Source: Streptomyces sp. UW30
Lineage (GTDB): Bacteria; Actinomycetota; Actinomycetes; Streptomycetales; Streptomycetaceae
Direction of reading: 5' to 3'
DNA: 37,282 nucleotides
Assembly: GCF_008042075.1 (NCBI RefSeq)
Contig: NZ_RDBN01000033.1
Location: forward strand, 1 to 37,282
Positions 24,032 through 32,072 of this stretch are shown in pieces. Positions within the stretch are counted from its first letter, which is position 1. Every line of letters starts with the position of its first letter. The translations under genes and the position numbers were made by a program. Under the pieces are notes generated by a model. The model was not told the DNA's origin, did not search any database, and saw only the letters and a list, made by a program, of their open reading frames with translations.

Positions 24032-25242
24032 AATTCCTCTTCGACGACCCCGCCTTCGACTACCAGGCGCTGCGCACCGCCGGCTACGCCGATTACGGCG
24101 GTGCGCAGCTGGGCGAGGTCGTCGCGCTGGCCTCGCGCATCCCGAACGGCGACACCGAAGCCTGGCGGAACCAATGGGCCTCCCTCGCCGAACGGGCCCA
24201 CCGGCTGGGCACGGCCGCCCGGGGCGAGGGCCGCCGCGACGACGCGCGCGCCGCACTGCTGCGGGCACACAACTACTACCGGACCGCCGAGTTCTTCCAG
24301 CGCGACGACCCACGGGGCACGGAGGCCCAGCGGCTGATGCGGCTGTCCCGGGAGACCTTCGCCGACGCCGCCGAACTCATGTACCGGCCCCCGGAGTTCG
24401 TGCGCATCCCCTATGAGGACACCTCACTGCCCGGCTACCTGTACCGGGCGGATGACTCCGACGAGCCGCGGCCGATGGTCATCCACCACGGAGGCCTCGA
24501 CTCCACCCTCGAGGAGGGGTACTTCTTCGTGGCGGCCGCGGCCATCGCCCACGGCTACGACTGTCTGTGCTTCGAAGGGCCGGGTCAGGGCTCGGTCCTT
24601 CGCGATCAAGGGCTGGCCTTCAGGCCCGACTGGGAGAACGTGGTCACGCCGGTCGTGGACCACGCGCTGTCCCTGCCGGGTGTGGACCCCGACCGCCTGG
24701 TGCTGGTCGGGACCAGCCTGGGCGGCCTGCTCGCCGTGCGGGCCGCCGCGTTCGAGCACCGGCTGGCCGGCGTTGTCGCCCACGACGCGGTCTGGCAGCT
24801 GGGCGATGTCGTGGCGCTGCCGCCGTTCGTGCTGGAGTGGGTCGAGCAGGGCCACGACGACTTCGCCAACCCGGTGATGTGGGGAATCGCCGCGCAGCAG
24901 ACCTTCACCCGCTGGCTGCTGCGGCAGGCGCTGTGGACCTTCGACGCCGACACCCCGGCCCAACTGCTGCGCCGGTTACCGGCGTTCACCCTGTCCGACG
25001 TGATCGGCCAGGTGCGCTGTCCCGTGCTCGTCCTCGACGCGGAGGAAGACCTGTTCTTCACCGGGCTGGAGCACGCGAAGAAGGTGTACACGGGCCTGAA
25101 CTCGCCCAAGACGCTGCACGTCTTCACGGCCGACGAGGGCGGCGGGGCGCACTGCCACTCCGGTGCCATGCGCCTGTTCCACGACCGGCTCTTCTCATGG
25201 CTGCTGGAGACTCTCGGGGCGGACCGGCCCGCGGCGGCCTGA
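24028..25242 (+). CDS. Alpha/beta hydrolase, FrsA / 2,6-dihydroxypseudooxynicotine hydrolase-like (copy 2)
   Basis: The 404-residue protein is a clear paralogue of the one at 3290. Both begin MKFLFDD and share QALRTAGxAxY, NYYRTAxFF, TLPGYL/SLPGYL, IHHGG, FEGPGQ, FRPDWE and the GTSxGG elbow. The triad looks complete: Ser230, an Asp in LDAEEDLFF, and His in GGAHCHSG. It has one rare TTA leucine codon, at 24976-24978 (codon 317), so its translation should depend on the bldA tRNA. The ATG overlaps the TetR stop. A strong terminator follows at 25272. It may hydrolyse the cluster product or a related ketone or ester, as resistance, tailoring or turnover. The substrate is unknown. Confidence 0.86.
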   Translation: MKFLFDDPAFDYQALRTAGYADYGGAQLGEVVALASRIPNGDTEAWRNQWASLAERAHRLGTAARGEGRRDDARAALLRAHNYYRTAEFFQRDDPRGTEAQRLMRLSRETFADAAELMYRPPEFVRIPYEDTSLPGYLYRADDSDEPRPMVIHHGGLDSTLEEGYFFVAAAAIAHGYDCLCFEGPGQGSVLRDQGLAFRPDWENVVTPVVDHALSLPGVDPDRLVLVGTSLGGLLAVRAAAFEHRLAGVVAHDAVWQLGDVVALPPFVLEWVEQGHDDFANPVMWGIAAQQTFTRWLLRQALWTFDADTPAQLLRRLPAFTLSDVIGQVRCPVLVLDAEEDLFFTGLEHAKKVYTGLNSPKTLHVFTADEGGGAHCHSGAMRLFHDRLFSWLLETLGADRPAAA

Positions 25243-25271
25243 CCGGCGGCGGCCGGTACGCGGCACATCCA

Positions 25272-25317
25272 GGCCGAAGCAGCCCGGCCCGCTCCCCGCG
25301 GGCCGGGCTGCTCGGCT
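25272..25317 (+). terminator. Terminator after hydrolase copy 2
   Basis: AGCAGCCCGGCCCGC (25278-25292) pairs perfectly with its complement at 25298-25312 around a 5-nt loop. The stem extends outward through GCCGA/TCGGC with a one-base bulge. It lies 30 bp after the hydrolase stop and should end the MFS-TetR-hydrolase transcript. Confidence 0.82.
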
Positions 25318-25327
25318 CAGAGCCACC

Positions 25328-25382
25328 CGGCGGTTCGCGGGAGGCGGCCGATTTCTTTCCGGCTGCCTCCCACGAACCGCCG
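25328..25382 (+). terminator. Second large stem-loop upstream of the SARP gene
   Basis: The 23-nt arms 25328-25350 and 25360-25382 are complementary with only two mismatches, around a 9-nt AT-rich loop (ATTTCTTTC), and are followed by AATTTCATT. It comes 10 bp after the previous hairpin and about 170 bp before the SARP start. It may be a second terminator insulating the SARP gene. The rest of 25383-25555 is unusually AT-rich and should hold the SARP promoter, but no convincing boxes could be chosen. Confidence 0.7.
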
Positions 25383-25555
25383 AATTTCATTCTCCTTAAT
25401 GGCCGTGTAACGAGCGAGACTGGTATCGAAGAACAAGCTCGCATATGCTGCACGTCATAGCGAGGAAATCGCTTATCATTTGTCGCCCCCAGACCAGGGG
25501 CGGACGGGGGATCCGAAATTTAGTTGAATGCGTTCCATGCATTCGGGGGGTTGTC

Positions 25556-26371
25556 GTGTCCCTGTCCCCTTTAGTGGCTGACCAAACTCTGCACTATGCG
25601 CTACTGGGGCGGCTGCGGGTGTCCCGCGGCGGCGCCGATCTCACACCCGAGCCGCCCAAGCTCGCCAAACTCCTCGCCCTTCTGCTGGTCAGGGCGGGTG
25701 AGACGGTGCCGGGGGAAAAGCTGATGGCGGAACTGTGGGAGCGGGAGCCGCCGCGCTGCGCGTCTACGAGCCTGCGCGTGTACGTCTCACAGCTGCGAAA
25801 ATTGCTGAATGGCGATCAGCAAGCCTCCCCGATCGTCACGACCCCGCCCGGGTACATTCTCAATGTAAGCGGGGCGGTGACCGATTCTCATGAATTCGAA
25901 ACGCTCTACAGTCGAGGCCGGGAACAGTACTTCGCGGCCGATTTCCAGCACGCATCCGACCTCCTGCACAGGGCACTGTCCCTGTGGCGAGGGCCTGTTC
26001 TGGAGGGCATTCCGGGGTCGCTGGACATCGAATCGTTCGCGGCCGTGCAGGAGGAGAAGCGGCTGAACTGCACCGAGCTGAGCATCGACTCCTCGCTGGC
26101 ACTCGACCGGCATCATGAGGTGTGCGAGCAGCTGAAGGGCCTGCTCGTGCAGCATCCCCTGCGGGAGCCCTTCTACCGTCAGCTGATGGTCGCCCTGTAC
26201 CGGGCGGGCCGCCAGGGAGACGCGCTGCAGATGTACCGCCGCGCGCGCCGGGTGCTCAAGGAGGAACTCGGGGTCGAACCGGGGCCGGCACTGCGGCTCG
26301 CCCAGGAGGCCATCCTGCGGGCCGACCCCGAGCGGCTCCAGGCCTCCGGGATGACCCCGTCCGTCCACTGA
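25556..26371 (+). CDS. SARP-family pathway-specific activator
   Basis: The 271-residue protein has the size of small SARPs such as ActII-ORF4 and DnrI. An OmpR-type winged-helix domain (about 13-108, including LRVYVSQLRKLL and TTPPGYIL) is followed by a bacterial transcriptional activator domain (about 112-257, including DFQHASDLLHRALSLWRGP, REPFYRQLMVALYRAGRQGDALQMYRRARRVLKEELGVEPGPAL). The GTG at 25556 follows a G-rich ribosome site (CGGGGGG); an open upstream extension to 25445 adds 37 residues unlike any SARP. Codon 6 is TTA (25571-25573), so translation should require the bldA tRNA. It is the likely activator of the biosynthetic operon, acting on direct repeats near -35 boxes. It stands alone as a transcription unit at the right edge of the island. 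Confidence 0.93.
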   Translation: MSLSPLVADQTLHYALLGRLRVSRGGADLTPEPPKLAKLLALLLVRAGETVPGEKLMAELWEREPPRCASTSLRVYVSQLRKLLNGDQQASPIVTTPPGYILNVSGAVTDSHEFETLYSRGREQYFAADFQHASDLLHRALSLWRGPVLEGIPGSLDIESFAAVQEEKRLNCTELSIDSSLALDRHHEVCEQLKGLLVQHPLREPFYRQLMVALYRAGRQGDALQMYRRARRVLKEELGVEPGPALRLAQEAILRADPERLQASGMTPSVH

Positions 26372-26812
26372 CCGTCAGGGCTGTCCGGTCGGCGACGTCC
26401 CGCGGTGCCGGGCCGAACCGCCGACCGGCCATGACGTGCTCGCCATGTCCGGCCCCGCACCGCGTCTGCTTTATCCGGCGTTTGCGGCACCTTAACCGCT
26501 CGCCCATATCGTGCGTTCGATCCCGCATGAGCGGGAGAGCTGAGCTGTCGTGCTCGTTCGTGCGTGAGCGGGCACCGGCCACGGTGCCGTGACCGTGGTC
26601 CCGGCCGACGCCGCGTTCCGAGGGCCGTCGCCCGCTCAACCTTCCCAGCCCCGCACCGTTCCCGCGCTCGGGAGGAGGAGCCAGGACGGTCCGACAGCCG
26701 TCCTCCTCGCACTCTGCCAGGCTTGCCGGAAACGGCGGCGGACGGGACGGCTGCCGAGCGCATGCTTCGGAAGCCGGCCCGTCCGGGCACGTGGGATTCC
26801 GCGGTTCGGGCG
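26372..26812. other. Non-coding gap at the right edge of the island
   Basis: No convincing gene is present. The gap holds several small hairpins: CCACGGT/ACCGTGG (26579-26585 with 26592-26598) and AGGACGG/CCGTCCT (26683-26689 with 26698-26704), then the stronger terminator at 26740-26784. It separates two converging units, the SARP gene (+) and the sugar-catabolism operon (-). I found no tRNA, integrase remnant or obvious direct repeat shared with the left gap 2245-2550. Confidence 0.6.
26740..26784 (-). terminator. Terminator of the right-hand sugar-catabolism operon
   Basis: GGACGGG (26740-26746) pairs with CCCGTCC (26778-26784). The inner CGGCTGCCGA and TTCGGAAGCCG continue the stem with two mismatches in all, giving about 17-18 paired positions around a short loop. 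It lies 29 bp beyond the stop of the Gfo/Idh gene that ends at 26813, in the correct place to end that transcript. Confidence 0.72.
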
Positions 26813-27832
26813 TCAACCCACTGTCGTGCGCGGCCGCGGCTCGAACCCCGCCGCCCGATAGGTCTCGTCGATCAGCGCCATCGTCGCCAGCGCGTCCTCC
26901 GCGTCGAGCGCGAGCGGCGCGTCCCGGCGTATGTGCGCGGCGAACGCCTCCAGTTGGTAGGTGTACGACGAGCGCGTGCCGAGCCGCTCGGTGCGCTCAC
27001 CCTCGGCCCCACGCACCACGATCCGGTCGTCCAGGTGCGGCAGCACGAAGTTCGGCGCCAGCGCCTCGCCCCGCGAGCCGACGACCCGGCAGCTCATCTC
27101 CACCTCGCCGTACGCCATGTGGCAGCGTGCGGAGGCGGTCGCGCCGCCCGGGAACTCCAGGTCGGCGTCGAGCCACTCGTCGACTCCCGGCGCGCCCGCC
27201 CGCTCCCCGCCGCGCGCCGAGACCAGCCGTGGCGCACCGCCCGCCCAGGGGGCGAGCATCCGCACCGCGTGCAGGCTGTAACAGCCGAGGTCCATCACCG
27301 CGCCGCCCGCGAGCGGCAGCGACCAGCGCGGGTCGCTGTCGCCGGGTGCCGGTATCGCGACCAGCGTCTCCACCCGTTGCAGCTCGCCGAGTTCACCGCT
27401 CGCCAGGATCTCGTGCAGGCGCCGGGTGACCGGGTGGAAGAGGTAGTGGAAGGCCTCCATGAAGACGCTGCCGGACTTGGCGACCGCCTCCCGCACCTCG
27501 GCCGCCTCCTGGGCGTTGCTCGCCGACGGCTTCTCCGACAGGACGTGCTTGCCGGCCGCGAGCGCGGCGAGGTTCCACGGCCCGTGCAGCCCGTTGGCGA
27601 GCGGGTTGTAGACGACCTCGACCTCGGGGTCGGCGAGCAGGTCGGCGTAGGAGTCCACCACCCGCTCCACATCGTGCTCGTCGGCGAACGCCTCGGCACG
27701 GGACCGGTCGCGCGCAGCCACCGCCACGAGGCGGTGGCCGGTCGTGCGGGCCGGACCGACGAGGGAGAGCTCGGTGATGCGTGCCGCGCCCAGTACTCCG
27801 ATGCGCAGCGGTTCCCCGCCCGAGTCGTTCAT
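26813..27832 (-). CDS. Gfo/Idh/MocA oxidoreductase
   Basis: The 339-residue protein has an N-terminal nucleotide-binding fold (IGVLGAARITELSL, about 11-24), the motif SEKPSASN with the catalytic Lys, and the C-terminal sheet domain with GGAVMDLGCYSLHAVR, where Gfo/Idh enzymes of the dimeric-dihydrodiol-dehydrogenase-like branch have their Asp/His region. It differs from the IolG-like members in the window, so it may act on another sugar or keto-sugar. The ATG overlaps the stop of the next IolG-like gene (27829-27832). It is the last gene of the - strand operon that begins at 30915. Confidence 0.87.
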   Translation of the reverse strand: MNDSGGEPLRIGVLGAARITELSLVGPARTTGHRLVAVAARDRSRAEAFADEHDVERVVDSYADLLADPEVEVVYNPLANGLHGPWNLAALAAGKHVLSEKPSASNAQEAAEVREAVAKSGSVFMEAFHYLFHPVTRRLHEILASGELGELQRVETLVAIPAPGDSDPRWSLPLAGGAVMDLGCYSLHAVRMLAPWAGGAPRLVSARGGERAGAPGVDEWLDADLEFPGGATASARCHMAYGEVEMSCRVVGSRGEALAPNFVLPHLDDRIVVRGAEGERTERLGTRSSYTYQLEAFAAHIRRDAPLALDAEDALATMALIDETYRAAGFEPRPRTTVG

Positions 27833-28833
27833 CCCTGCCGTACCTCCTCGATCGTCACCGGACGGTGCTCGTGCAGCGACCGTGTGCAGGCGTCGGCGAT
27901 CCAGCCCGCCTCCAGGGCGTCCTCGATCGTGCAGGGCGAGGGCCGGGTGCCCGCCACGACCTCGGTGAACGCGGTGAGTTCGGCGCGGTAGGCCTCGGTG
28001 AACCGGTCCATGAAGAAGTCGTGCGGGGTGCCCGCAGGGAAGGTCACGCCGGGCTCGACCGAACGCAGCGGCAGCTTGTCCTCCAGGCCGACCGCGATGG
28101 AGTCCGTGAAGCCGTGGATCTCCATGCGGACGTCGTAACCCCGGGCGTTGTGGCGGGAGTTGGAGACCACCGCGATCGTGCCGTCGTCCAGGGTGAGGAT
28201 GGCGCCGGTGGTGTCGGCGTCGCCCGCCTCCTTGATGTAGTCGGCGCCCCTGTTGCCGCCGACGGCGTACACCTCGGTCACCTCGCGGCCGGTCACCCAG
28301 CGGATGATGTCGAAGTCGTGCACCGAGCAGTCCCGGAAGATGCCGCCGGAGGCGGCGATGTACGCGGCGGGCGGCGGCGCCGGGTCCAGCGTGGTCGAGC
28401 GCACCGTGTGCAGCTTGCCGAGCTCGCCGCTCTGCACAGCGGCGCGGGCGCCCGCGAAACCGGTGTCGAAGCGACGGTTGTAGCCGATCTGGATCGGCAC
28501 GTCCGAGCCCTGGACGGCCTTCAGTACCTCGACGCCCTCGGCCATGGTCTTGGCGACGGGCTTCTCGCAGAAGACGGGGACGCCGGCCTCGACTCCCGCC
28601 AGGATCAGCGCGGGGTGGGCGTCGGTCGCCGCCGCGACGACGATGCCGTCCACGCCGGCCGCCAGCAGGGCCTCCGGCGAGTCGACGACCTCGGCGCCGA
28701 AGCGCTCGGCGGCGGCCTTGGCGGCGCCCGCGAACGGGTCGGTGACGACGAGGGAGTCGACCGCGTCGAGTCCGGAGAGGGTCTCGGCGTGGAAGGCGCC
28801 GATGCGGCCGAGGCCGAGGATTCCGATACGCAT
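27829..28833 (-). CDS. Gfo/Idh/MocA oxidoreductase, inositol 2-dehydrogenase (IolG)-like
   Basis: The 334-residue protein begins MRIGILGLGRIGAFHAE, the standard IolG start. It has FCEKPVAKT with the catalytic Lys, GYNRRFD, and FRDCSVHDFDIIRW, which supplies the Asp/His catalytic pair of inositol dehydrogenases. The ATG at 28831-28833 is preferred to an upstream in-frame extension that lies in intergenic repeat DNA. It would oxidise myo-inositol or a similar cyclitol with NAD. It overlaps the following Gfo/Idh gene by ATGA and lies 122 bp downstream of the SDR gene on the same strand. Confidence 0.9.
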   Translation of the reverse strand: MRIGILGLGRIGAFHAETLSGLDAVDSLVVTDPFAGAAKAAAERFGAEVVDSPEALLAAGVDGIVVAAATDAHPALILAGVEAGVPVFCEKPVAKTMAEGVEVLKAVQGSDVPIQIGYNRRFDTGFAGARAAVQSGELGKLHTVRSTTLDPAPPPAAYIAASGGIFRDCSVHDFDIIRWVTGREVTEVYAVGGNRGADYIKEAGDADTTGAILTLDDGTIAVVSNSRHNARGYDVRMEIHGFTDSIAVGLEDKLPLRSVEPGVTFPAGTPHDFFMDRFTEAYRAELTAFTEVVAGTRPSPCTIEDALEAGWIADACTRSLHEHRPVTIEEVRQG

Positions 28834-28955
28834 GAGCTCCGCTGCTTTCCTGGTGTGTGGTTGCTGTTCGTTGCCGGGGCTCCGCCCCGGACCCCGGTCG
28901 CCCTTCGGGCTCGTCCTCAATCTCCCCCAGAGGGGGGACCCCCAGACGGGCGGAA
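28834..28955. repeat. Streptomyces-type intergenic repeat sequences
   Basis: The gap contains GGGGCTCCGCCCC at about 28876-28888, CGCCCTTCGGGCTCGTCCTCAA, and then a C-run/G-run palindrome (TCTCCCCCAGAGGGGGGA) just before GACGGGC. These phrases recur between genes in many Streptomyces genomes, from general knowledge. The palindrome appears to interrupt the more usual CGTCCTCAA-ACGGGC phrase, as if one repeat had entered another. Confidence 0.5.
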
Positions 28956-29732
28956 TCAGTCCAGGCCGCCCAGAACGTTCTGGTCCCAGTCGATCACCGA
29001 TCCCGTCACGACCCCGGACCGCTCCGACAGCAGGAAGACCACGAAGTCGGCGATCTCGTCCGGTTGCCCGAGCTTCCCCATCGGCAGCCCGGCGGCAGCC
29101 GACTCGCGCCAGCCGTCGTCGGCACCGTGGAAGGCCTTCTGGGTCGCGTCCTCGCCCTCCGTCGCCGTCCAGCCGATGTTCAGGCCGTTGATCCGGACCC
29201 GGTCCCAGCGGTGGGCGTGCGCGGCGTTGCGGGTCAGCCCGATGAGGCCGGCCTTGGCGGAGACGTACGGCGCGAGGAAGGGCTGCCCGCCGTGCGCCGA
29301 GGACGTGATGATGTTGACGATCGTGCCGGGTGCCTTGCGCGCGACCATGTCCGTGACGGCGGCCTGCATCGCGAAGAACGGCGCCTTGAGGTTGATCGCG
29401 ATGTGCTGGTCGAACAGCTCGGGGGTGGTGTCAAGGAGCGTGCCCCGGGACGTGAGCCCCGCCGAGTTGACCAGGCAGTCGATCCGCCCGTACGCGTCGA
29501 CGACCTCGGCGACGGACGCCTTCGCTTGCTCGGCGTCCGACAGGTCGGCCTGCACGAACATGGCCTTGCCCCCGTCGGCGGCCAGCTCGGCCACCAGGGC
29601 CTCACCGGGTTCCGGGCGGCGCCCGGTGACGGCCACGACCGCCCCCTCGCGCACGGCAGCCCGCGCGATGGCGGCACCGACGCCCTGGCTGCCGCCGTTG
29701 ACGAGGACGACCTTGTCGTCGAGAAGTCCCAT
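28956..29732 (-). CDS. Short-chain dehydrogenase/reductase (SDR)
   Basis: The 258-residue classical SDR has the cofactor motif NGGSQGVG (about 12-19), NSAG, an active-site Ser in TSSAHGG, and the YxxxK motif YVSAK. An Asp or Arg selection after the second strand (TGRRPEP) hints at NADP. The ATG at 29730-29732 follows GGAAAG. It lies 16 bp after the phytanoyl-CoA dioxygenase-like gene, in the same operon, with two Gfo/Idh genes downstream. It probably oxidises or reduces a sugar or sugar-acid intermediate; the exact substrate is unknown. Confidence 0.9.
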   Translation of the reverse strand: MGLLDDKVVLVNGGSQGVGAAIARAAVREGAVVAVTGRRPEPGEALVAELAADGGKAMFVQADLSDAEQAKASVAEVVDAYGRIDCLVNSAGLTSRGTLLDTTPELFDQHIAINLKAPFFAMQAAVTDMVARKAPGTIVNIITSSAHGGQPFLAPYVSAKAGLIGLTRNAAHAHRWDRVRINGLNIGWTATEGEDATQKAFHGADDGWRESAAAGLPMGKLGQPDEIADFVVFLLSERSGVVTGSVIDWDQNVLGGLD

Positions 29733-29748
29733 GTCTTTCCGGGTCCTT

Positions 29749-30915
29749 TCAGCTCTGGCGCCGCTCGGCGCCGGCCCGTAGCTCGTCCCGCAGAGCCTCG
29801 GGAGTCCATGCCTCGCGCAGTGCGCGGCGTACGACGTCCGCCTGCGAGGGCGGGGCGAGGCCGTCGACCGGCGGGTCGCTGTCGAGGTTGGTGGGGAAGG
29901 GGTAGCCCTCGGCGCTCGCGGCGATCACGTTCGCCGTCCACGCCTCGTCCGCGCCCTCGCTCGCGCGGTTCAGCAGCACGGGGAACACGGCGTTCGCGAC
30001 GGCCTCGCGGTCCACCGTCTCCATCGCCCGCCCGAACGCGGAGGACACCTGGAGGAGGTTCGCCATGCGCCGGATGTCCGCCGACCGGTTGGTGCCCGCC
30101 GCGTGGAACAGCGCCGGGTTGAAGAAGGCCGCGTCGCCCTTGGCGAGGGGCAGTTGGACGTGGTGGGCCTCGAAGTACTCCTGGAACTCGGGCAGCCGCC
30201 ACGCGAGGTAGCCCGGCTCGAACGTCTGCGAGTACGGCAGGTACATCGTCGGCCCGGACTCCACCGGCATGTCGCAGTGCGCGACGGCGCCCTGGAGGGT
30301 GAGCACGGGGGAGAGGCGGTGGACGTGGGCGGGGTAGGCCGCCGCGACCTCGTTGGAGAGGAAGCCCAGGTGGTAGTCGCGGTGCACGCTCTGCGCCGCG
30401 CCGCCCGGGTTGACCACGTTGACCTGCGAGGTCACCTGGTAGCCGGGCCCGAGCCACGCGGACGAGATCAGGGCCAGGATGTCGTTGGCGTAGTAGTCGG
30501 CGAAGGCCTCGGGGTCGTAGAGGGCCGCCTTTTCCAGCGCGTTCCAGACGCGGTCGTTGGCGCCGGGCCTGGCGAAGTGGTCCCCGGCGTTCGCGCCCGA
30601 GGCGCGCTGCTCGGCGATCAGGGCGTCGAACACGGCACTGAGCCGGTCGACGACCCCCGGGTCCGTGAAGGCGCCTTGGAGGACCACGATGCCCGGCCCG
30701 TCGGCGAGGGCACGGACCAGTTCGGCCCGCACCGCACGGTCGTCCTCGGCCCTGCGGAGGCGGTCGCTGTCGTAGACCAGGACATTGCGCTCCACGGCGG
30801 AGGCGTACGGATAGTCCGCCAGGTCGGTGGTCCGCTCCACGAGCTCACGGAACTCCACGAGATCGCAGTCGGCCTCGGACAGCCAGGACCGGCGGTGTAC
30901 GGACGTGAAGGACAT
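29749..30915 (-). CDS. Phytanoyl-CoA dioxygenase-family Fe(II)/2-oxoglutarate enzyme
   Basis: The 388-residue protein has the double-stranded-helix iron site: HRDYHLGF supplies the HxD pair, and the distal His is in LFHAAGTNRS, followed by a nearby Arg for 2-oxoglutarate. It would hydroxylate a small substrate using O2 and 2-oxoglutarate. The ATG at 30913-30915 has GAGAGGA upstream. It is the first gene of a four-gene - strand operon (dioxygenase, SDR, two Gfo/Idh) and diverges from a LacI regulator. A palindrome at 30958 sits in the shared promoter region. The substrate is unknown and may be a cyclitol or sugar derivative, given the neighbours. Confidence 0.87.
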   Translation of the reverse strand: MSFTSVHRRSWLSEADCDLVEFRELVERTTDLADYPYASAVERNVLVYDSDRLRRAEDDRAVRAELVRALADGPGIVVLQGAFTDPGVVDRLSAVFDALIAEQRASGANAGDHFARPGANDRVWNALEKAALYDPEAFADYYANDILALISSAWLGPGYQVTSQVNVVNPGGAAQSVHRDYHLGFLSNEVAAAYPAHVHRLSPVLTLQGAVAHCDMPVESGPTMYLPYSQTFEPGYLAWRLPEFQEYFEAHHVQLPLAKGDAAFFNPALFHAAGTNRSADIRRMANLLQVSSAFGRAMETVDREAVANAVFPVLLNRASEGADEAWTANVIAASAEGYPFPTNLDSDPPVDGLAPPSQADVVRRALREAWTPEALRDELRAGAERRQS

Positions 30916-30957
30916 CGGCGTCCTCTCGGTGACAGGGGCGACTCAGCGGTGCCATTC

Positions 30958-30969
30958 TTGTCATGACAA
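30958..30969. promoter_or_regulatory. Palindromic operator TTGTCATGACAA
   Basis: This is a perfect 12-bp palindrome between the divergent dioxygenase and LacI genes, 43 bp upstream of the dioxygenase start. LacI-family proteins bind short palindromes of this type, so it is the likely site of the regulator encoded next. It contains an ATG (30963) that could be taken as the regulator's start, but the GTG at 31023 is better supported. Confidence 0.65.
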
Positions 30970-31022
30970 TCCCCTCGAACAACCAGCAGGCGACCATCAA
31001 AAACCCCTCAAGGAGCCGTCGC

Positions 31023-32042
31023 GTGGGCCACCCCTTCCCGATCCGGGAGATCGCACGTCAGGCGGGCCTGAGCGAGGCGACGGTCGACCGGGTCCTCAAC
31101 GGCAGGGGAGGGGTCCGCGAGAGCACCGCGCGGGAGGTCCAGCAGGCGATAGCCGACCTGGACCGGCAGCGCACCCAGGTGCGGCTGCTGGGCCGTACCT
31201 TCATGATCGACGTGGTGGTGCAGGCACCCGAGCGGTTCACCACCGCCGTACGCGCCGCCCTGGAGGCGGAGCTGCCGTCCCTGCACCCGGCGGTCGTGCG
31301 CTCCCGCTTCCACTTCCGGGAGACCGGGCCGGTGGACGAGCTGACCCGGACGCTGGACCGCATCGCGCGGCGCGGCTCGCAGGGCGTGATCCTCAAGGCA
31401 CCGGACGTCCCCGAGGTCACCGCGGCCGTCGCCCGGCTCGCGGAGGCCGGCATCCCGGTGGTGACCCTGGTGACCGACCTGCCCTCCACCGCGCGCCTCG
31501 CCTACGTCGGCATCGACAACCGGGCCGCGGGCGCCACCGCCGCCTACCTCATGGGCCAGTGGCTGGGCGAGCGTCCCGGCAATGTGCTGACCAGCCTCAG
31601 CAGCGGCTTCTTCCGCAACGAGGAGGAGCGCGAGATGGGCTTCCGCAGCGCCATGCGAACCCTCCACCCCGACCGCACGCTCGTCGAGATCGCCGAGGGG
31701 CAGGGCCTGGACGCCACGCAGTACGACCTTGTCCGGGCCGCGCTGGAACGCGATCCGGACATCCGTGCCGTCTACTCGATCGGCGGCGGCAACATCGCCA
31801 CGCTGCGGGCCTTCGAGGACGCGGGCCGCGCATGCGCCGTGTTCGTCGCGCACGACCTCGACCACGACAACACCCGCCTGCTGCGCGAGCACCGCCTGTC
31901 CGCCGTCCTGCATCACGACCTGCGCCACGACATGCGGGAGGCGTGCCACGTCGTGATGCGGGCCCACGGGGCCCTGCCGCCGGCGGGAGCGACGGGGCCT
32001 TCGGCGATCCAGGTGGTGACGCCGTACAACATGCCCTCTTAG
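31023..32042 (+). CDS. LacI-family transcriptional regulator
   Basis: The protein has a LacI HTH at the extreme N-terminus (IREIARQAGLSEATVDRVLNGRGGVRESTAREV) and a periplasmic-binding-protein-like sensor domain (about 55-330). That domain resembles those of regulators sensing pentoses and cyclitols (VILKAPDVPEVTAAVARL, GIDNRAAGATAAYLMGQWL). I choose GTG 31023 (339 aa) because AAGGAG (31010-31015) lies 7 bases upstream and the HTH then follows directly. An in-frame ATG at 30963 would add 20 unlikely residues and start inside the operator. The regulator probably represses the dioxygenase operon. Its last codons and stop lie in a 21-bp tandem duplication. Confidence 0.9.
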   Translation: MGHPFPIREIARQAGLSEATVDRVLNGRGGVRESTAREVQQAIADLDRQRTQVRLLGRTFMIDVVVQAPERFTTAVRAALEAELPSLHPAVVRSRFHFRETGPVDELTRTLDRIARRGSQGVILKAPDVPEVTAAVARLAEAGIPVVTLVTDLPSTARLAYVGIDNRAAGATAAYLMGQWLGERPGNVLTSLSSGFFRNEEEREMGFRSAMRTLHPDRTLVEIAEGQGLDATQYDLVRAALERDPDIRAVYSIGGGNIATLRAFEDAGRACAVFVAHDLDHDNTRLLREHRLSAVLHHDLRHDMREACHVVMRAHGALPPAGATGPSAIQVVTPYNMPS

Positions 32043-32072
32043 GCAGTCCGGATGCCCTCTTAGGCAGTCCGG
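32031..32072. repeat. 21-bp perfect tandem duplication across the LacI stop codon
   Basis: The 21-bp unit starting ATGCCCTCTTAGG occurs twice head to tail (32031-32051 and 32052-32072). The first copy encodes the final Met-Pro-Ser and TAG stop of the LacI gene; the second is non-coding. This looks like a recent slippage or small duplication event. Confidence 0.85.

Noticed and set aside
25445..25555. Upstream ATG start for the SARP gene at 25445
   Set aside because: The 37 extra residues (Cys/Arg-rich) are unlike SARP N-termini, there is no good ribosome site, and GTG 25556 gives the normal length.
26372..26812. Short open frames in the gap after the SARP gene
   Set aside because: They are Arg/Pro-rich, have no ribosome site and overlap strong hairpins; no support for a gene.
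30963..31022. ATG 30963 as start of the LacI regulator
   Set aside because: It lies inside the palindromic operator and lacks a ribosome site; GTG 31023 has AAGGAG at proper spacing and puts the HTH at the N-terminus.
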